64,000 nucleotides of DNA from an uncultured Helicobacter sp. (GCA_944323645.1 CALUTE010000006.1:1-64000), one strand, 5' to 3'. Shown: positions 49,745 to 58,804, counted from the stretch's first letter. Numbers and translations are program-made. Notes: generated by a model not told the origin, from the letters alone.

Positions 49745-50635
49745 ATGCTACATTTTATGCGCCTTTTTTTTGGATATATACTTGTGTTTTCAATCGCATA
49801 TGCAGCAGAATCTAGTACTACAAAACCCTTATTACAATCCAATAATCCACGCCCAAAAGAGGCATTTTTGGCATACAATGGCACAACCTACATAGCACGA
49901 AGCAATGAAACATCGCCGACACCATTGCAGCTAGCCAACAAAAAAATCCCTTGGATACCCCACCCAGAAGATAGCTCCCAAAAAATAGCACTTGTCCCCA
50001 TAAGCTACCACACAAAGCCCGGCACACTTAGTCTCTCTCCCGCGCTTACAATCACTATAAAACCAGGCAATTACAAAAAAGAGCAAATCACCCTGCTAGA
50101 TAGCTCAAAGCTAAAACCTGATACGAAAAATACTAAGCGTATAGCTAAAGAGCGCGATGAAGCAGTGGCTATTTATGCGACTTTCAATAAAAAGCGGTAT
50201 TGGAATGGATCATTTGCCTATCCTGTTGGAGATATTGTAACAAGCCCTTTTGGTACAGCACGCGTATTTAATAATGAAGTGAAAAGCTTTCATAGTGGCA
50301 CAGATTTTCGCGCACCAACTGGCACGCCAATCTATGCAACAAATCATGGCGTAGTTGTGCTGGCAAAGGAGCGATTCCTAGCAGGCAATTCTGTTATCAT
50401 CGACCATGGAGAAGGAATTTATAGCACTTATTTTCACTGTAGCAAAATACTTGTGCAAGTAGGGCAAGTTGTGCAAAAAGGCGAAAAAATAGCCCTTAGC
50501 GGAGCTACTGGACGTGTAAGTGGGGCGCACTTGCACTTTGGAATCGTGGTGTATGGCACGTTAGTTGATCCGCTAGATTTTATAACGGCTGTTAATGATT
50601 TATTGCTCAATGATGCAAGCTCAACTAGATTCTAG
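49745..50635 (+). CDS. M23-family (LytM) peptidoglycan endopeptidase
   Basis: 296 residues from ATG 49745, which has AAGGAG six bases upstream; the frame opens at 49727. There is a signal peptide (FGYILVFSIAYAAES), a beta-rich N-terminal domain to about 150, then the LytM zinc peptidase. The zinc ligands are visible in HSGTDFRAP (His, Asp) and SGAHLHFGIVVYGTLVDP (His-x-His). It likely cleaves peptide crosslinks in the periplasm and may influence cell shape, as related Helicobacter and Campylobacter enzymes do. It closes the purE run. Confidence 0.9.
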   Translation: MLHFMRLFFGYILVFSIAYAAESSTTKPLLQSNNPRPKEAFLAYNGTTYIARSNETSPTPLQLANKKIPWIPHPEDSSQKIALVPISYHTKPGTLSLSPALTITIKPGNYKKEQITLLDSSKLKPDTKNTKRIAKERDEAVAIYATFNKKRYWNGSFAYPVGDIVTSPFGTARVFNNEVKSFHSGTDFRAPTGTPIYATNHGVVVLAKERFLAGNSVIIDHGEGIYSTYFHCSKILVQVGQVVQKGEKIALSGATGRVSGAHLHFGIVVYGTLVDPLDFITAVNDLLLNDASSTRF

Positions 50636-50653
50636 TACAAGCAGAATCTAATT

Positions 50654-51523
50654 TTAAGAAATAGCTATACACCCTTGTAAAATCTCATAGCTTGCCCTGA
50701 CATCTTCAAGCCCGCTATAAACTTCTAGAGTATAGATTCTATTTCTATTATGTGTTGCTGCAAGCATAGGAAGAAACTCACTTGTTGTAGCGATTGGTTT
50801 ATTCTCATCGCGTAATCCATTATTGTCGCTGATATGAATATATTGCGCTATTGCAAAACACTGCTTAGATTCTGTGGTAAAGTCCTTACCCAATGTTTTA
50901 GAGCTTACCTTGAGGTGACCAATATCAAGCAACAATGCACACTCAATTTGCTCTTTCAAACTAAGATAATCATCATAGCACAAAAGCATTGCCAAATCTG
51001 CATTTCCATATTGCGCACAAAGTTCTGCAGAAATAACATTATTCTCAAGATAAAGTTGAATACCATACTTTCTAGCATAGGCATCTAAGATATGATAGCC
51101 TTCTATAAATCGCTGTATGCATTTAAATTTATCATAGATTCTATGACGCTTAGTTGTAGTGCTACCAAGCTCCTTTGGCGAAAGTGGCAAGAAAAATCCA
51201 GCATGGAATCCAAAATGCCTTGCTCCAAGATGATAAGAGAACAAAATAGACTTTTTAAGCTGTGCAAGGGAGCGCTTAAAAATAGTAGAATCCAAACTGC
51301 ATAAGTTAATGACAAAATCTTCTTTTGGCGGTGGAAAATAATTATGACACGCAAATGTGAGATTATATCTTGCCTTTAAAGCAAGCAAATGCTTAAGTAA
51401 GTCTGGATTATAAACACCACCCCCTCCAGAGAGTTCGATATGCAAAAACCCTGCTCTAGCAAGAGATATAACACTCTCGCAAATATCCTTATGTGGTAAG
51501 CAGCTACTAGAAACATAAATCAT
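50654..51523 (-). CDS. Sugar phosphate isomerase/epimerase-like TIM-barrel protein
   Basis: 289 residues with an AP-endonuclease-2-type TIM barrel: HIELSGGGGVY, the strand FACHNYFPPP, GARHFGFHAGFF, YLENNVISAELC, LLLDIGHLKVSS and YIHISDNNGLRDENKPI. The His, Glu and Asp residues in these strands are typical metal ligands of xylose-isomerase-like enzymes. I chose ATG 51523, preceded by AGGAG. It follows the phase-variable methyltransferase gene by 16 bases and is the last gene of the glycan run, so a sugar substrate is a reasonable inference. Confidence 0.75.
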   Translation of the reverse strand: MIYVSSSCLPHKDICESVISLARAGFLHIELSGGGGVYNPDLLKHLLALKARYNLTFACHNYFPPPKEDFVINLCSLDSTIFKRSLAQLKKSILFSYHLGARHFGFHAGFFLPLSPKELGSTTTKRHRIYDKFKCIQRFIEGYHILDAYARKYGIQLYLENNVISAELCAQYGNADLAMLLCYDDYLSLKEQIECALLLDIGHLKVSSKTLGKDFTTESKQCFAIAQYIHISDNNGLRDENKPIATTSEFLPMLAATHNRNRIYTLEVYSGLEDVRASYEILQGCIAIS

Positions 51524-51539
51524 TTTTTCTCCTGTGATT

Positions 51540-52488
51540 CTAGGAATCATCATCTTGTAGGCTAAAAAGCCCGAGCAATGTATCACTTACTCCAATTGAG
51601 GCAAGACAATCGCCATAAACACTATTAAGCAAAGCATTGTCTAAAAACTCTCCCCACACCTTATCACCTGCTGGTCGAGCGTGTGATAGCCAATAAAGAT
51701 GATTTGAGAGTGGATAGCGTTGAATATATTTGATAAACTCTACCTTTAAGCCTGCCTGTCTAGCAAGGAGCGCTAAAGCAGAAGCACTAAACAAATACAA
51801 ATGCGCACTCCAATATGTGAAGTGTGAAAATGCTTCGCTCTTATAGATACTAAGGAGAGCATCATTAGCATTGGGTACCTCGATGATGATTTTGCCATTC
51901 TTGCCAAGCTTCTTAGCAAATTGTCGTAAGGTTGTGCGCGGATCATCTAGGTGCTCTAGGCAATGAAAGCAACTAATAACATCAACCTTCTCGCTCACTT
52001 CGCATATATCACGATACAATCTGATACCTAGCCTATCATAAACCTCCTGTACTGCTTGCTCTATTTCAATTCCACACACACTCTTTGCCACCTGTTTAGC
52101 AAGCGACAAAAATCCGCCATAACCACTCCCAAAATCAAGTACATCTTTGTTGCGTATCATTTCTTTAAAAAATCCAAAACGTCTTAAGCTATCTCTATCT
52201 TGAGCATAGGCTTCAAAATGCCCCCCCCCCCGAAGAATCGCTACTGGAGCGCTCTGTGGTGGTTATAAAATTAGCAGAAGTGATTGGATCTTTAGAGTTT
52301 TCTATAAAATTCGTTAGTGCCCTATCGTGCATTGCACCTTGTTCATAAAATTTTCGCGAAGTTTTGTGCGTATCCAAAAACACAAGCCCACACCCAGAAC
52401 ACTCTAAAATCCCTATACTTAGATCATCACGAACAGAACCCTCTCTCTTTTTATGCTCACCGCAGCCACACAAATAACATTTTCTCAT
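51540..52488 (-). CDS. Zinc-ribbon class I SAM methyltransferase, switched OFF by a G11 tract
   Basis: Two frames make one gene. From ATG 52488 a zinc-binding head (CYLCGCGEHKKRE, LECSGCGLVFLD) is followed by about 50 residues ending in the G tract at 52221-52231 and a premature TGA. In another frame, FKEMIRNKDVLDFGSGYGG continues as a methyltransferase (SAM loop DFGSGYGGFLSLA, later SCFHCLEHLDDP). I traced the tract by hand. Eleven G end the protein, twelve also hit a stop, and ten (or thirteen) give one continuous protein of about 315 residues through HFEAYAQDRDSLRRFGF. Zinc-ribbon methyltransferases of this type often modify deoxysugars on nucleotides. It lies between an aminotransferase and an isomerase-like gene. 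Confidence 0.82.
52221..52231 (-). repeat. G11 homopolymer (C11 on plus strand), contingency switch
   Basis: Eleven C on the plus strand, eleven G in the sense of the methyltransferase gene. One base fewer restores the frame. The position inside the coding region and the length fit slipped-strand phase variation. Confidence 0.85.
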
Positions 52489-53906
52489 TCATACTCCTTT
52501 AGTGTAGATTGTAAAACCTTGATAATATCTTGTAGATTCTGTAAAGATTCATACGTTGGCAAACTAAAACCCCTAGCTGATATACTATGAGATACAGGCG
52601 TACTAGCCCTGCTATATTGTGCATAGATTGGCATATCACTTAGAGGATAGAAAAAAGCACGTGCATCTACTCCTTTTGATTTCAAAGTATGCAACAACTC
52701 ATCACGACTGCAACAAGTGGAATCTAGCAAAAAACTAGCAAGCCAAACGATTTTTTCTCGGTTTGGCAAGGAGGGCTGGGGCTGTATGTGCGGCACTAGC
52801 GCGTTAATATAGCTTGATTCATAATATTTTCGATTATTAAGAATCGTATCGATACGCTCAAGCTGCGCTAGACCTATGGCAGCCTGAAGATTTGTCATAC
52901 GATAATTAAATCCAATATGTGTATGCCAATACCGCTTGTGTTTATCCATTCCGTGATCGCGCAAGATTCTCATCGTGTCATTAAGTTTCTTATCGTTGCA
53001 AACACACATACCTCCTTCGCCTGTTGTAATAACCTTGTTGCCAAAAAATGAAAAGCACCCAATATCCCCAAAACTTCCAACCATTTGCCCATTAAACGAA
53101 GCGCCATGCGCCTCTGCACAATCTTCTACCACATAGAGCTTATACTCTTTGGCAATACGCATAATATTATCCATATCACAAACCTGCCCATATAAATGCA
53201 CAGGGATAATAGCTTTTGTTTTGTTTGTTATAGCAGCACGTATAGATTCTGGATCAATGCACCAAGAATCTTGCTCTATATCTACAATTACAGGTGTTGC
53301 ACCAACTAATAGCACAGCATTGATAGTTGCACCAAATGTCAAATCAGGCACAATCACTTCATCGCCCTTTGTAATGCCTAAAGCACTTAGTGCCAAAACA
53401 AGAGCAACTGAACCATTAAATACGCTTACACCAAATTTTGTGCCACAATAGGCTGCAAACGCTTCTTCAAAATCCAAAATATACGCACCAGAGCTTGAAA
53501 TCCAAGAACTTAGAAATGCATCAAGCAAATAAGTTAGCTCATTACCATTAAGAAGTGGCAGTGCGATAGGAAAAAACTGATTTTTACTAGAATAATAATC
53601 AATAAGTGTATGATTGTAATCAACAACAGGGATAAGCCTAAAGTGCTGCAATGCCTGAAAATCTAACACTTCATTGCGCAGCATAAAGCGATATTCTTTT
53701 TGCATAATACAGCACACATTCTCATCAAGTCCGACACCATTTAACAACCCTCGACGCACATCTCCATCACTTAACATACCTAAAAGCCTCATAGAAGAAT
53801 CAACGACAAAAACCATACCCATTGTGTTTTTATTAATAAGAGACATTGCTTCAAAAACACTTGCTGTATCATAGACATAAAGATCGCATAGTGGCACTTT
53901 AGGCAT
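52485..53906 (-). CDS. Sugar aminotransferase (perosamine-synthase-like) with N-terminal CBS pair
   Basis: 473 residues in two parts. Residues about 1-115 form a CBS-domain pair (SMRLLGMLSDGDVRRGLLNG, FRLIPVVDYNHTLIDYYS), a module that binds adenine nucleotides. From about 118 follows a DegT-type PLP aminotransferase with VFNGSVALVLALSALG, DEVIVPDLTFGA, VVEDCAEAHGA and the PLP lysine in SFFGNKVITTGEGGM, close to GDP-perosamine synthase. The last four bases overlap the methyltransferase start. The start codon lies in a 9-base stem. The divergent gene at 54092 carries the same kind of CBS module. The sugar product is unknown. Confidence 0.87.
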   Translation of the reverse strand: MPKVPLCDLYVYDTASVFEAMSLINKNTMGMVFVVDSSMRLLGMLSDGDVRRGLLNGVGLDENVCCIMQKEYRFMLRNEVLDFQALQHFRLIPVVDYNHTLIDYYSSKNQFFPIALPLLNGNELTYLLDAFLSSWISSSGAYILDFEEAFAAYCGTKFGVSVFNGSVALVLALSALGITKGDEVIVPDLTFGATINAVLLVGATPVIVDIEQDSWCIDPESIRAAITNKTKAIIPVHLYGQVCDMDNIMRIAKEYKLYVVEDCAEAHGASFNGQMVGSFGDIGCFSFFGNKVITTGEGGMCVCNDKKLNDTMRILRDHGMDKHKRYWHTHIGFNYRMTNLQAAIGLAQLERIDTILNNRKYYESSYINALVPHIQPQPSLPNREKIVWLASFLLDSTCCSRDELLHTLKSKGVDARAFFYPLSDMPIYAQYSRASTPVSHSISARGFSLPTYESLQNLQDIIKVLQSTLKEYE

Positions 53907-53930
53907 ATCATTCCTTTAAAAATGCCTAAA
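53898..53930 (-). promoter_or_regulatory. Hairpin that holds the start codon of the CBS-aminotransferase
   Basis: TTTAGGCAT at 53898-53906 and ATGCCTAAA at 53922-53930 are exact complements. In the transcript the stem contains the AUG and the 15-base loop contains AAAGGA. Such a fold could limit initiation; this is inference. Confidence 0.45.
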
Positions 53931-53931
53931 T

Positions 53932-54074
53932 GTATGAAAATACTACTTTTCATAACAAAATATGCTCACTACAAGCGTATTTTGATTGCCGACTATTAAT
54001 GTTGCTTTTATGATTCTAAGGTTATAATCCCCATAAATTGAGCCTAAACTAGATGAAAAGTAGTACTTTCATAC
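53932..54074. promoter_or_regulatory. Pair of inverted palindromic elements around the divergent promoters
   Basis: A 22-base element at 53932-53953 reappears inverted at 54053-54074 with one mismatch. In the sense of each flanking gene both copies read ATGAAAAGTAGTA, then C or T, then TTTCATAC. Each is itself a dyad (ATGAAA with TTTCAT, GTA with TAC). About 99 bases lie between and contain the promoters. They may be twin operators, leader hairpins, or ends of an invertible segment. Confidence 0.6.
54023..54028 (+). promoter_or_regulatory. -10 box of the CBS-nucleotidyltransferase gene
   Basis: TATAAT at 54023-54028, within the segment bounded by the inverted elements. It would start transcription near 54035, so the right element would lie in the leader. 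Confidence 0.5.
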
Positions 54075-54091
54075 AAAATCCAAGGTATATT

Positions 54092-55138
54092 ATGCAAGAC
54101 ATAGACAAAATTTCTATACCGCCACATCTCACCCTCCAAGAAACCCTAAAAATCTTTGGTACAATTGATGGCGTACGCCTTCTTGTAGTAGTCGATAGCA
54201 ACAAGAGTTTTTTGGGAATCATCACCGATCCAGATATTCGGCGCGGACTCACAAAAGGACTAAGTCTCCAAAGCCCCATAGAATCCATCATTCAAAAAAC
54301 CCCAATAACCGCTCATATCAATGATTCTAAACAAAAGCTTATAGGTCTATCAGCAAAGCACAATATCTATGAAATTCCGATTCTTGATGACAATGGACGT
54401 GTAGTCAAAGTAGAATCTATCTCTTCCTTACTAAAACCGCAAAATTTTTCAAATACAATTGTTATTATGGCAGGAGGACTTGGAAAGCGTCTCCGCCCTC
54501 TTACAAACACGCTGCCAAAACCTATGCTAAAGGTTGGGCAAAAGCCAATTTTGCAAATCATTTTAGAGCGCTTAAAAATACAAGGCTTTAGCAATATTAT
54601 CTTGTGTGTACATTACAAATCCCATATTATTGAAGAATATTTTGGCAATGGAGAGCACTTAGGTTTATCTATCCGCTATATCAAAGAATCTAAAGCACTT
54701 GGCACAGCTGGAGCTCTGGGCTTGATTGATAATATTGGAGTAGAAAGTTTTTTGGTGATGAATGGTGATATTCTTACTGATCTTAATCTTGCAGCGATGT
54801 TTTCTTTCCATAAAAATAAACAAGCAACCGCAACTATGGGTGTGCGCGAATTTCACTACCAAGTGCCTTATGGTGTAGTGGAAAGCAAGGATTCTCAAAT
54901 TCTCTCCATTACAGAAAAACCACTGCTTAACTATTCGGTAAGTGCTGGAATCTATATCTTAGAACCAAAAGTACTCCCACTTATTCCTAAAGATACATTT
55001 TTTGATATGCCAGATCTCTTTGCGCTACTTTTAAATAAACAAGGTTGCAGTGCATACTCCTATCCTATTACGGATTATTGGATAGATATTGGACGACACG
55101 AAGAGTATGAGCGAGCAAACAGCGAATATTTCGACTGA
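54092..55138 (+). CDS. Sugar-1-phosphate nucleotidyltransferase with N-terminal CBS pair
   Basis: 348 residues from ATG 54092, preceded by AAGG; the frame opens at 54053 inside the palindromic element, which I regard as leader. A CBS pair (about 1-110, with LLVVVDSNKSFLGIITDPD and RRGLTKGLSLQSP) precedes a nucleotidyltransferase domain. That domain has VIMAGGLGKRLRPLT, PKPMLKVGQKPIL, GTAGALGLID, VMNGDILTDL and the closing YWIDIGRHEEYERAN. The layout matches PtmE-type guanylyltransferases of the Campylobacter legionaminic acid pathway; the base and sugar used here are inference. It is divergent from the CBS-aminotransferase. Confidence 0.88.
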   Translation: MQDIDKISIPPHLTLQETLKIFGTIDGVRLLVVVDSNKSFLGIITDPDIRRGLTKGLSLQSPIESIIQKTPITAHINDSKQKLIGLSAKHNIYEIPILDDNGRVVKVESISSLLKPQNFSNTIVIMAGGLGKRLRPLTNTLPKPMLKVGQKPILQIILERLKIQGFSNIILCVHYKSHIIEEYFGNGEHLGLSIRYIKESKALGTAGALGLIDNIGVESFLVMNGDILTDLNLAAMFSFHKNKQATATMGVREFHYQVPYGVVESKDSQILSITEKPLLNYSVSAGIYILEPKVLPLIPKDTFFDMPDLFALLLNKQGCSAYSYPITDYWIDIGRHEEYERANSEYFD

Positions 55139-55144
55139 ACAAAT

Positions 55145-56239
55145 TTATAGCTTATCAGGTTCTATAGTGGAATTTGGTGGTGAGATAGAAGTGTCCCACC
55201 ATTTTGGTAAAGGTGCAAAAAGACTATAAGTACATTCCTCATAACAAAAACGTAAATGATACGCATGCAAACAAAGCTCTGAAGTATAATCTGGCAGAGA
55301 GGTAGAATCTGAATCTATGGTGCTAGCTGCATAAGTGTCTTGTGCAAAAACCTCACTAGATTCTAGTATTTCTACTATAGATTCTTTTATATCCGACCTA
55401 CTAGAATCTTGTAAAAACCTGCTCTCTTGAAGCGATGCATCATAAAACTTCTTTCGTACAAAATCCAAATAATGTGCTGCCACATCATCAGTGACACCAT
55501 AGAGAAAATCATTACAAATGGGATAACCAATATGAGCGCAATGCAGGCGAATCTGGTGCGTTCTACCGGTTAATGGCTGCACACTTATGTAGGTGGTAGC
55601 ACTATCTTTATCAAACCCAAGTGGTGTGATAAGTGTTTGAGCGGGTTTGCCAAGAGAATCTATACGTGATCGCACAGAAAGATTCTTATGGGGTTTTTCG
55701 GATTTGTGTGGGCTAAGTATTGGCGCATCAACAAGGCAGGAGGTACGCAGTAGCCCAGAAACCCTAGCAAGATAGGTCTTTTGTATATTTCGCGCACTTA
55801 ACTGCTGTTTTAATGCAATTTCGCTGCCATAATGTGTGGCAACAAGAATCAATCCGCTTGTTTCATAATCGAGTCGATGAATAGGTTGTGCAGCCCCACC
55901 GCAAAAAAACCGCACAGAATCCATAAGAGTTTTATGCAAAAAACTCCCTTTAGGATGTGTAAGAAGTTTAGCTGGCTTATCAAAAAGAACAAAATCAGGC
56001 ATACAAAAAAAGGGAGTAATCAGCTCTTCTTGCGAATAAAAGCTATCGACAAAATGCGTAAGCCAAACATTCCCACTTATAATATCAGATTTGGCAATAG
56101 GAAGATTGCTAGGTGTTCGCAAACGCGCTTTGTCAATGATCTTTTGTGCTTGTCTTTGTGAATAACCAAGTGTTCGAATAAGAAATTGTGTGGCTTTTGT
56201 GGGTGTTGGTATAAAATAAGATTCTCGTATAAAAGGCAT
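55145..56239 (-). CDS. RluA-family pseudouridine synthase
   Basis: 364 residues. After an N-terminal part resembling an S4-type segment (about residues 10-60) comes the catalytic domain with PIHRLDYETSGLILVA, where the Asp is the nucleophile. KTYLARVSG and SVQPLTGRTHQIRLHCAHIGYPICND follow. Between about residues 270 and 325 there is a Ser/Asp/Glu-rich insert whose DNA carries four AGATTCT-type heptamers (55304, 55358, 55379, 55403). The RNA target is unknown. It converges on the CBS-nucleotidyltransferase gene with only 6 bases between. Confidence 0.88.
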   Translation of the reverse strand: MPFIRESYFIPTPTKATQFLIRTLGYSQRQAQKIIDKARLRTPSNLPIAKSDIISGNVWLTHFVDSFYSQEELITPFFCMPDFVLFDKPAKLLTHPKGSFLHKTLMDSVRFFCGGAAQPIHRLDYETSGLILVATHYGSEIALKQQLSARNIQKTYLARVSGLLRTSCLVDAPILSPHKSEKPHKNLSVRSRIDSLGKPAQTLITPLGFDKDSATTYISVQPLTGRTHQIRLHCAHIGYPICNDFLYGVTDDVAAHYLDFVRKKFYDASLQESRFLQDSSRSDIKESIVEILESSEVFAQDTYAASTIDSDSTSLPDYTSELCLHAYHLRFCYEECTYSLFAPLPKWWDTSISPPNSTIEPDKL

Positions 56240-56265
56240 AGTATAAGCCTAAATTAGGCTTTTAA

Positions 56266-56826
56266 CTATTTACTCGCTGCCATAGCGTCTTTAGCATATT
56301 TTTCGCCAAGCTCAAATGCCTTTTTATTCAGTTCTACGACCTTTGCAGGAACTTTAGAAATCATTGTTTCATATACAAGATCCCTATCAACACATTTTGT
56401 AAAAGTGATTGTTACACCAAGTGCAACTACAGACTGTGTAACGACATTGCCCACTTCTTCTTTTGCAATCGTAATAATAGGAATCTCATAAATATCAAAA
56501 AGTGCTCTATCCTCTTTACTTGGTACTACAAGATTTGGTTCAACAACAATAATGCCACCCTTTTGTACACCGCTTTTAAATTGATCATAGCTCACCTGTG
56601 CAGTTGAAAGCATAAAACCAATATGCCCCTCATTAGCATAAGGATATAAAATCTCTTTAGAATCTAGCAGAATATCAACTTTGGTTGGACCACCTCGCAC
56701 TTGAGAAGTGTAAGTGGAAGCCTGAACTCCATAACCACCCGCTCTGATTTTAGATTCTGCTAGAATCTCACCTGCAAGCAAAACACCTTGTCCTCCAACA
56801 CCCGTAAATCGAAGTTCGGCTTCCAT
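56266..56826 (-). CDS. oorC: 2-oxoglutarate:acceptor oxidoreductase, gamma subunit
   Basis: 186 residues of the pyruvate/ketoisovalerate oxidoreductase gamma family: RFTGVGGQGVLLAGEILAE at the start and YTSQVRGGPTKVDILL. It is the last gene of oorDABC, one base after oorB. The complex oxidises 2-oxoglutarate to succinyl-CoA with flavodoxin or ferredoxin as acceptor and replaces 2-oxoglutarate dehydrogenase in Helicobacter. AAAAGGAGG precedes the ATG. Confidence 0.96.
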   Translation of the reverse strand: MEAELRFTGVGGQGVLLAGEILAESKIRAGGYGVQASTYTSQVRGGPTKVDILLDSKEILYPYANEGHIGFMLSTAQVSYDQFKSGVQKGGIIVVEPNLVVPSKEDRALFDIYEIPIITIAKEEVGNVVTQSVVALGVTITFTKCVDRDLVYETMISKVPAKVVELNKKAFELGEKYAKDAMAASK

Positions 56827-56827
56827 A

Positions 56828-57658
56828 TTAGTGCCCTCCTTTTTGTGCTTGTGCTTTTTGTATCACACCTTCGTAAGCCTCACAATATTCTGTCCGACTT
56901 GTATCGTGCTTAAGGATTCCAGTGGGGAATTTACCCTGTCTTTCTTCCTCGCTAAGCTCATCATATTTGCGCTTACTAATCACACGTGATTCGATCCACT
57001 TAAGTGTCTGTACAGCTTCACCCATTTTATTTTTTCGCCCAAGGTTAATATGGCAATTACTATGAATATCAAAGAAACTAAAGCCCTTGTGTTTAAAACC
57101 TTCATACAGGACTTTTTCGATCTTTTTGGAATCTAATACAGATTCCCTCGCGATAAATGTCGCTCCAGCTGCCTCAACAAGTTTGCAAGGATCAAAGCTG
57201 TTCTCAATATTGCCAAACTGCGCAGTTACAGTCCACATTCCTTGTGGGGTAGTGGGTGATGTCTGTGAGTTTGTCAAACCATAAATAAAATTATTTACAA
57301 GCACATAATTTAAATCGATATTGCGCCTACTAGCATGGATAGTATGGTTACCACCAATAGCAAGCGCATCACCATCACCACTTACAACAATCACGTGTTT
57401 TTCTGGATTGGCAAGCTTAATACCTGTGGCATAAGCAAGAGCTCTTCCATGCGTAGTATGCACAGTATTGCAATTCACATATGAGCTCATACGCCCACTG
57501 CAACCAATACCGCTCACCAAACATACATCATCCATTTTCCAACCCAAAGCATCAATAGTGCGAATGATAGATTTCAAAATTACACCATCACCACAGCCCC
57601 AACACCAAAGCGTAGGCATTTTATCCACACGCAAATATTCATCATAATTAAAAGCCAT
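56828..57658 (-). CDS. oorB: 2-oxoglutarate:acceptor oxidoreductase, beta subunit
   Basis: 276 residues carrying the thiamine diphosphate site: LWCWGCGDGVILKSI, SGIGCSGRMSSYVNCNT, and the ThDP/Mg signature VVSGDGDALAIGGNH followed by NFIYGLTNSQTSPT. The cysteines of the first two motifs are the likely [4Fe-4S] ligands. It is one base away from oorA, tightly coupled. Confidence 0.96.
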   Translation of the reverse strand: MAFNYDEYLRVDKMPTLWCWGCGDGVILKSIIRTIDALGWKMDDVCLVSGIGCSGRMSSYVNCNTVHTTHGRALAYATGIKLANPEKHVIVVSGDGDALAIGGNHTIHASRRNIDLNYVLVNNFIYGLTNSQTSPTTPQGMWTVTAQFGNIENSFDPCKLVEAAGATFIARESVLDSKKIEKVLYEGFKHKGFSFFDIHSNCHINLGRKNKMGEAVQTLKWIESRVISKRKYDELSEEERQGKFPTGILKHDTSRTEYCEAYEGVIQKAQAQKGGH

Positions 57659-57659
57659 A

Positions 57660-58784
57660 TTACATCTCCTTAATTCGTTCTATGATTTGTGTAGGCGATA
57701 TGCTACGTCCATCTGCTTGTCCCATAAACTCTACTTTACGCTCTAATACACGCTCAATCTCTTCAAGATATTGCCCCTTATTAAGCTCAATCACGAGAAT
57801 CTTCTTGTATTTTTCTCCCAATACCTTAAGACGTTTTTTGGGGCTTGGCCAAATGGTAATGGGTCGAAATAGCCCAATCTTCTTGCCCATTTTTTCTAAC
57901 TCTATCATTGCCTCTTTCACAGCAAGAGCGGTTGAACCATAGGCAATAACAACTATTTCTGCACCCTCAAGTTGCAATTCTTCATTATGGCAAATATGCT
58001 CTTCTTTAGATTCTATTTTATTAAAAAGTCTATCAATCAAAGCCTGTCCTGTCTTGGCGTCCTCTGTAGGAAACCCAAGTGGTCCATGGTGAAGCCCTGT
58101 GATATGGTAACGATACCCCTTAAAAAATGGATTCAAAATGGCACCCTCATCTGATTTAACTGCATAAGGTTGGTATTCTTTAGGATTGCCTGCAAAGGTA
58201 CGACGATTTACAATGGTTTTTTCTACATCTGCAGGCTCTGGAATATAGGCTTTACCATACATATGTCCAATCGTCTCATCCATAAGCAAAAATACAGGTG
58301 TCATCAGCTCTTCTGCAAGATTGAAAGCACGAATAGTTTGCGTATAAGATTCTTCAAGATTACCGGGCGCAATAGCTACAGCCTTGAAATCACCATGTGT
58401 TGGGTGCTTCAAGAATCCAACATCGCCCTGCGCCACACGTGTAGGCATACCAGTAGATGGACCTGATCGCATAACATCAGCAATCACAAGCGGTATCTCT
58501 GCCATAAACCCAAGCCCAATTTGCTCGACTTTGAGTGAGATTCCAGGACCAGAACTACCAGTCATTGCCTTAACACCACTCATCGATGCTCCAAGTGCAG
58601 AACAAATTCCTCCAATCTCATCTTCCATTTGAATAAACTTACCACCACATTTTGGCAACAACACACTCATCTCATGCATAATATCAGAAGAAGGTGTAAT
58701 AGGATACCCACCATAAAATCTACAACCAGCATCTATGGCAGCCTTTGCCACAAGCTCATTACCACCAGAAACTACTTCTCGCAT
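57660..58784 (-). CDS. oorA: 2-oxoglutarate:acceptor oxidoreductase, alpha subunit
   Basis: 374 residues of the transketolase pyrimidine-binding type: GNELVAKAAIDAGCRFYGGYPITPSSD spans residues 7-33. EDEIGGICSALGASMSG and SSGPGISLKVEQIG follow, and MDETIGHMYGKAYIP lies later. It pairs with OorB to form the catalytic site. It starts 20 bases after oorD. Confidence 0.96.
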   Translation of the reverse strand: MREVVSGGNELVAKAAIDAGCRFYGGYPITPSSDIMHEMSVLLPKCGGKFIQMEDEIGGICSALGASMSGVKAMTGSSGPGISLKVEQIGLGFMAEIPLVIADVMRSGPSTGMPTRVAQGDVGFLKHPTHGDFKAVAIAPGNLEESYTQTIRAFNLAEELMTPVFLLMDETIGHMYGKAYIPEPADVEKTIVNRRTFAGNPKEYQPYAVKSDEGAILNPFFKGYRYHITGLHHGPLGFPTEDAKTGQALIDRLFNKIESKEEHICHNEELQLEGAEIVVIAYGSTALAVKEAMIELEKMGKKIGLFRPITIWPSPKKRLKVLGEKYKKILVIELNKGQYLEEIERVLERKVEFMGQADGRSISPTQIIERIKEM

Positions 58785-58804
58785 ATTACTTCCTTTTATA
58801 TTTT

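Noticed and set aside
54053..54091. ATG 54053 as the start of the CBS-nucleotidyltransferase
   Set aside because: It falls in the palindromic element, and ATG 54092 has AAGG before it and begins right at the CBS domain.
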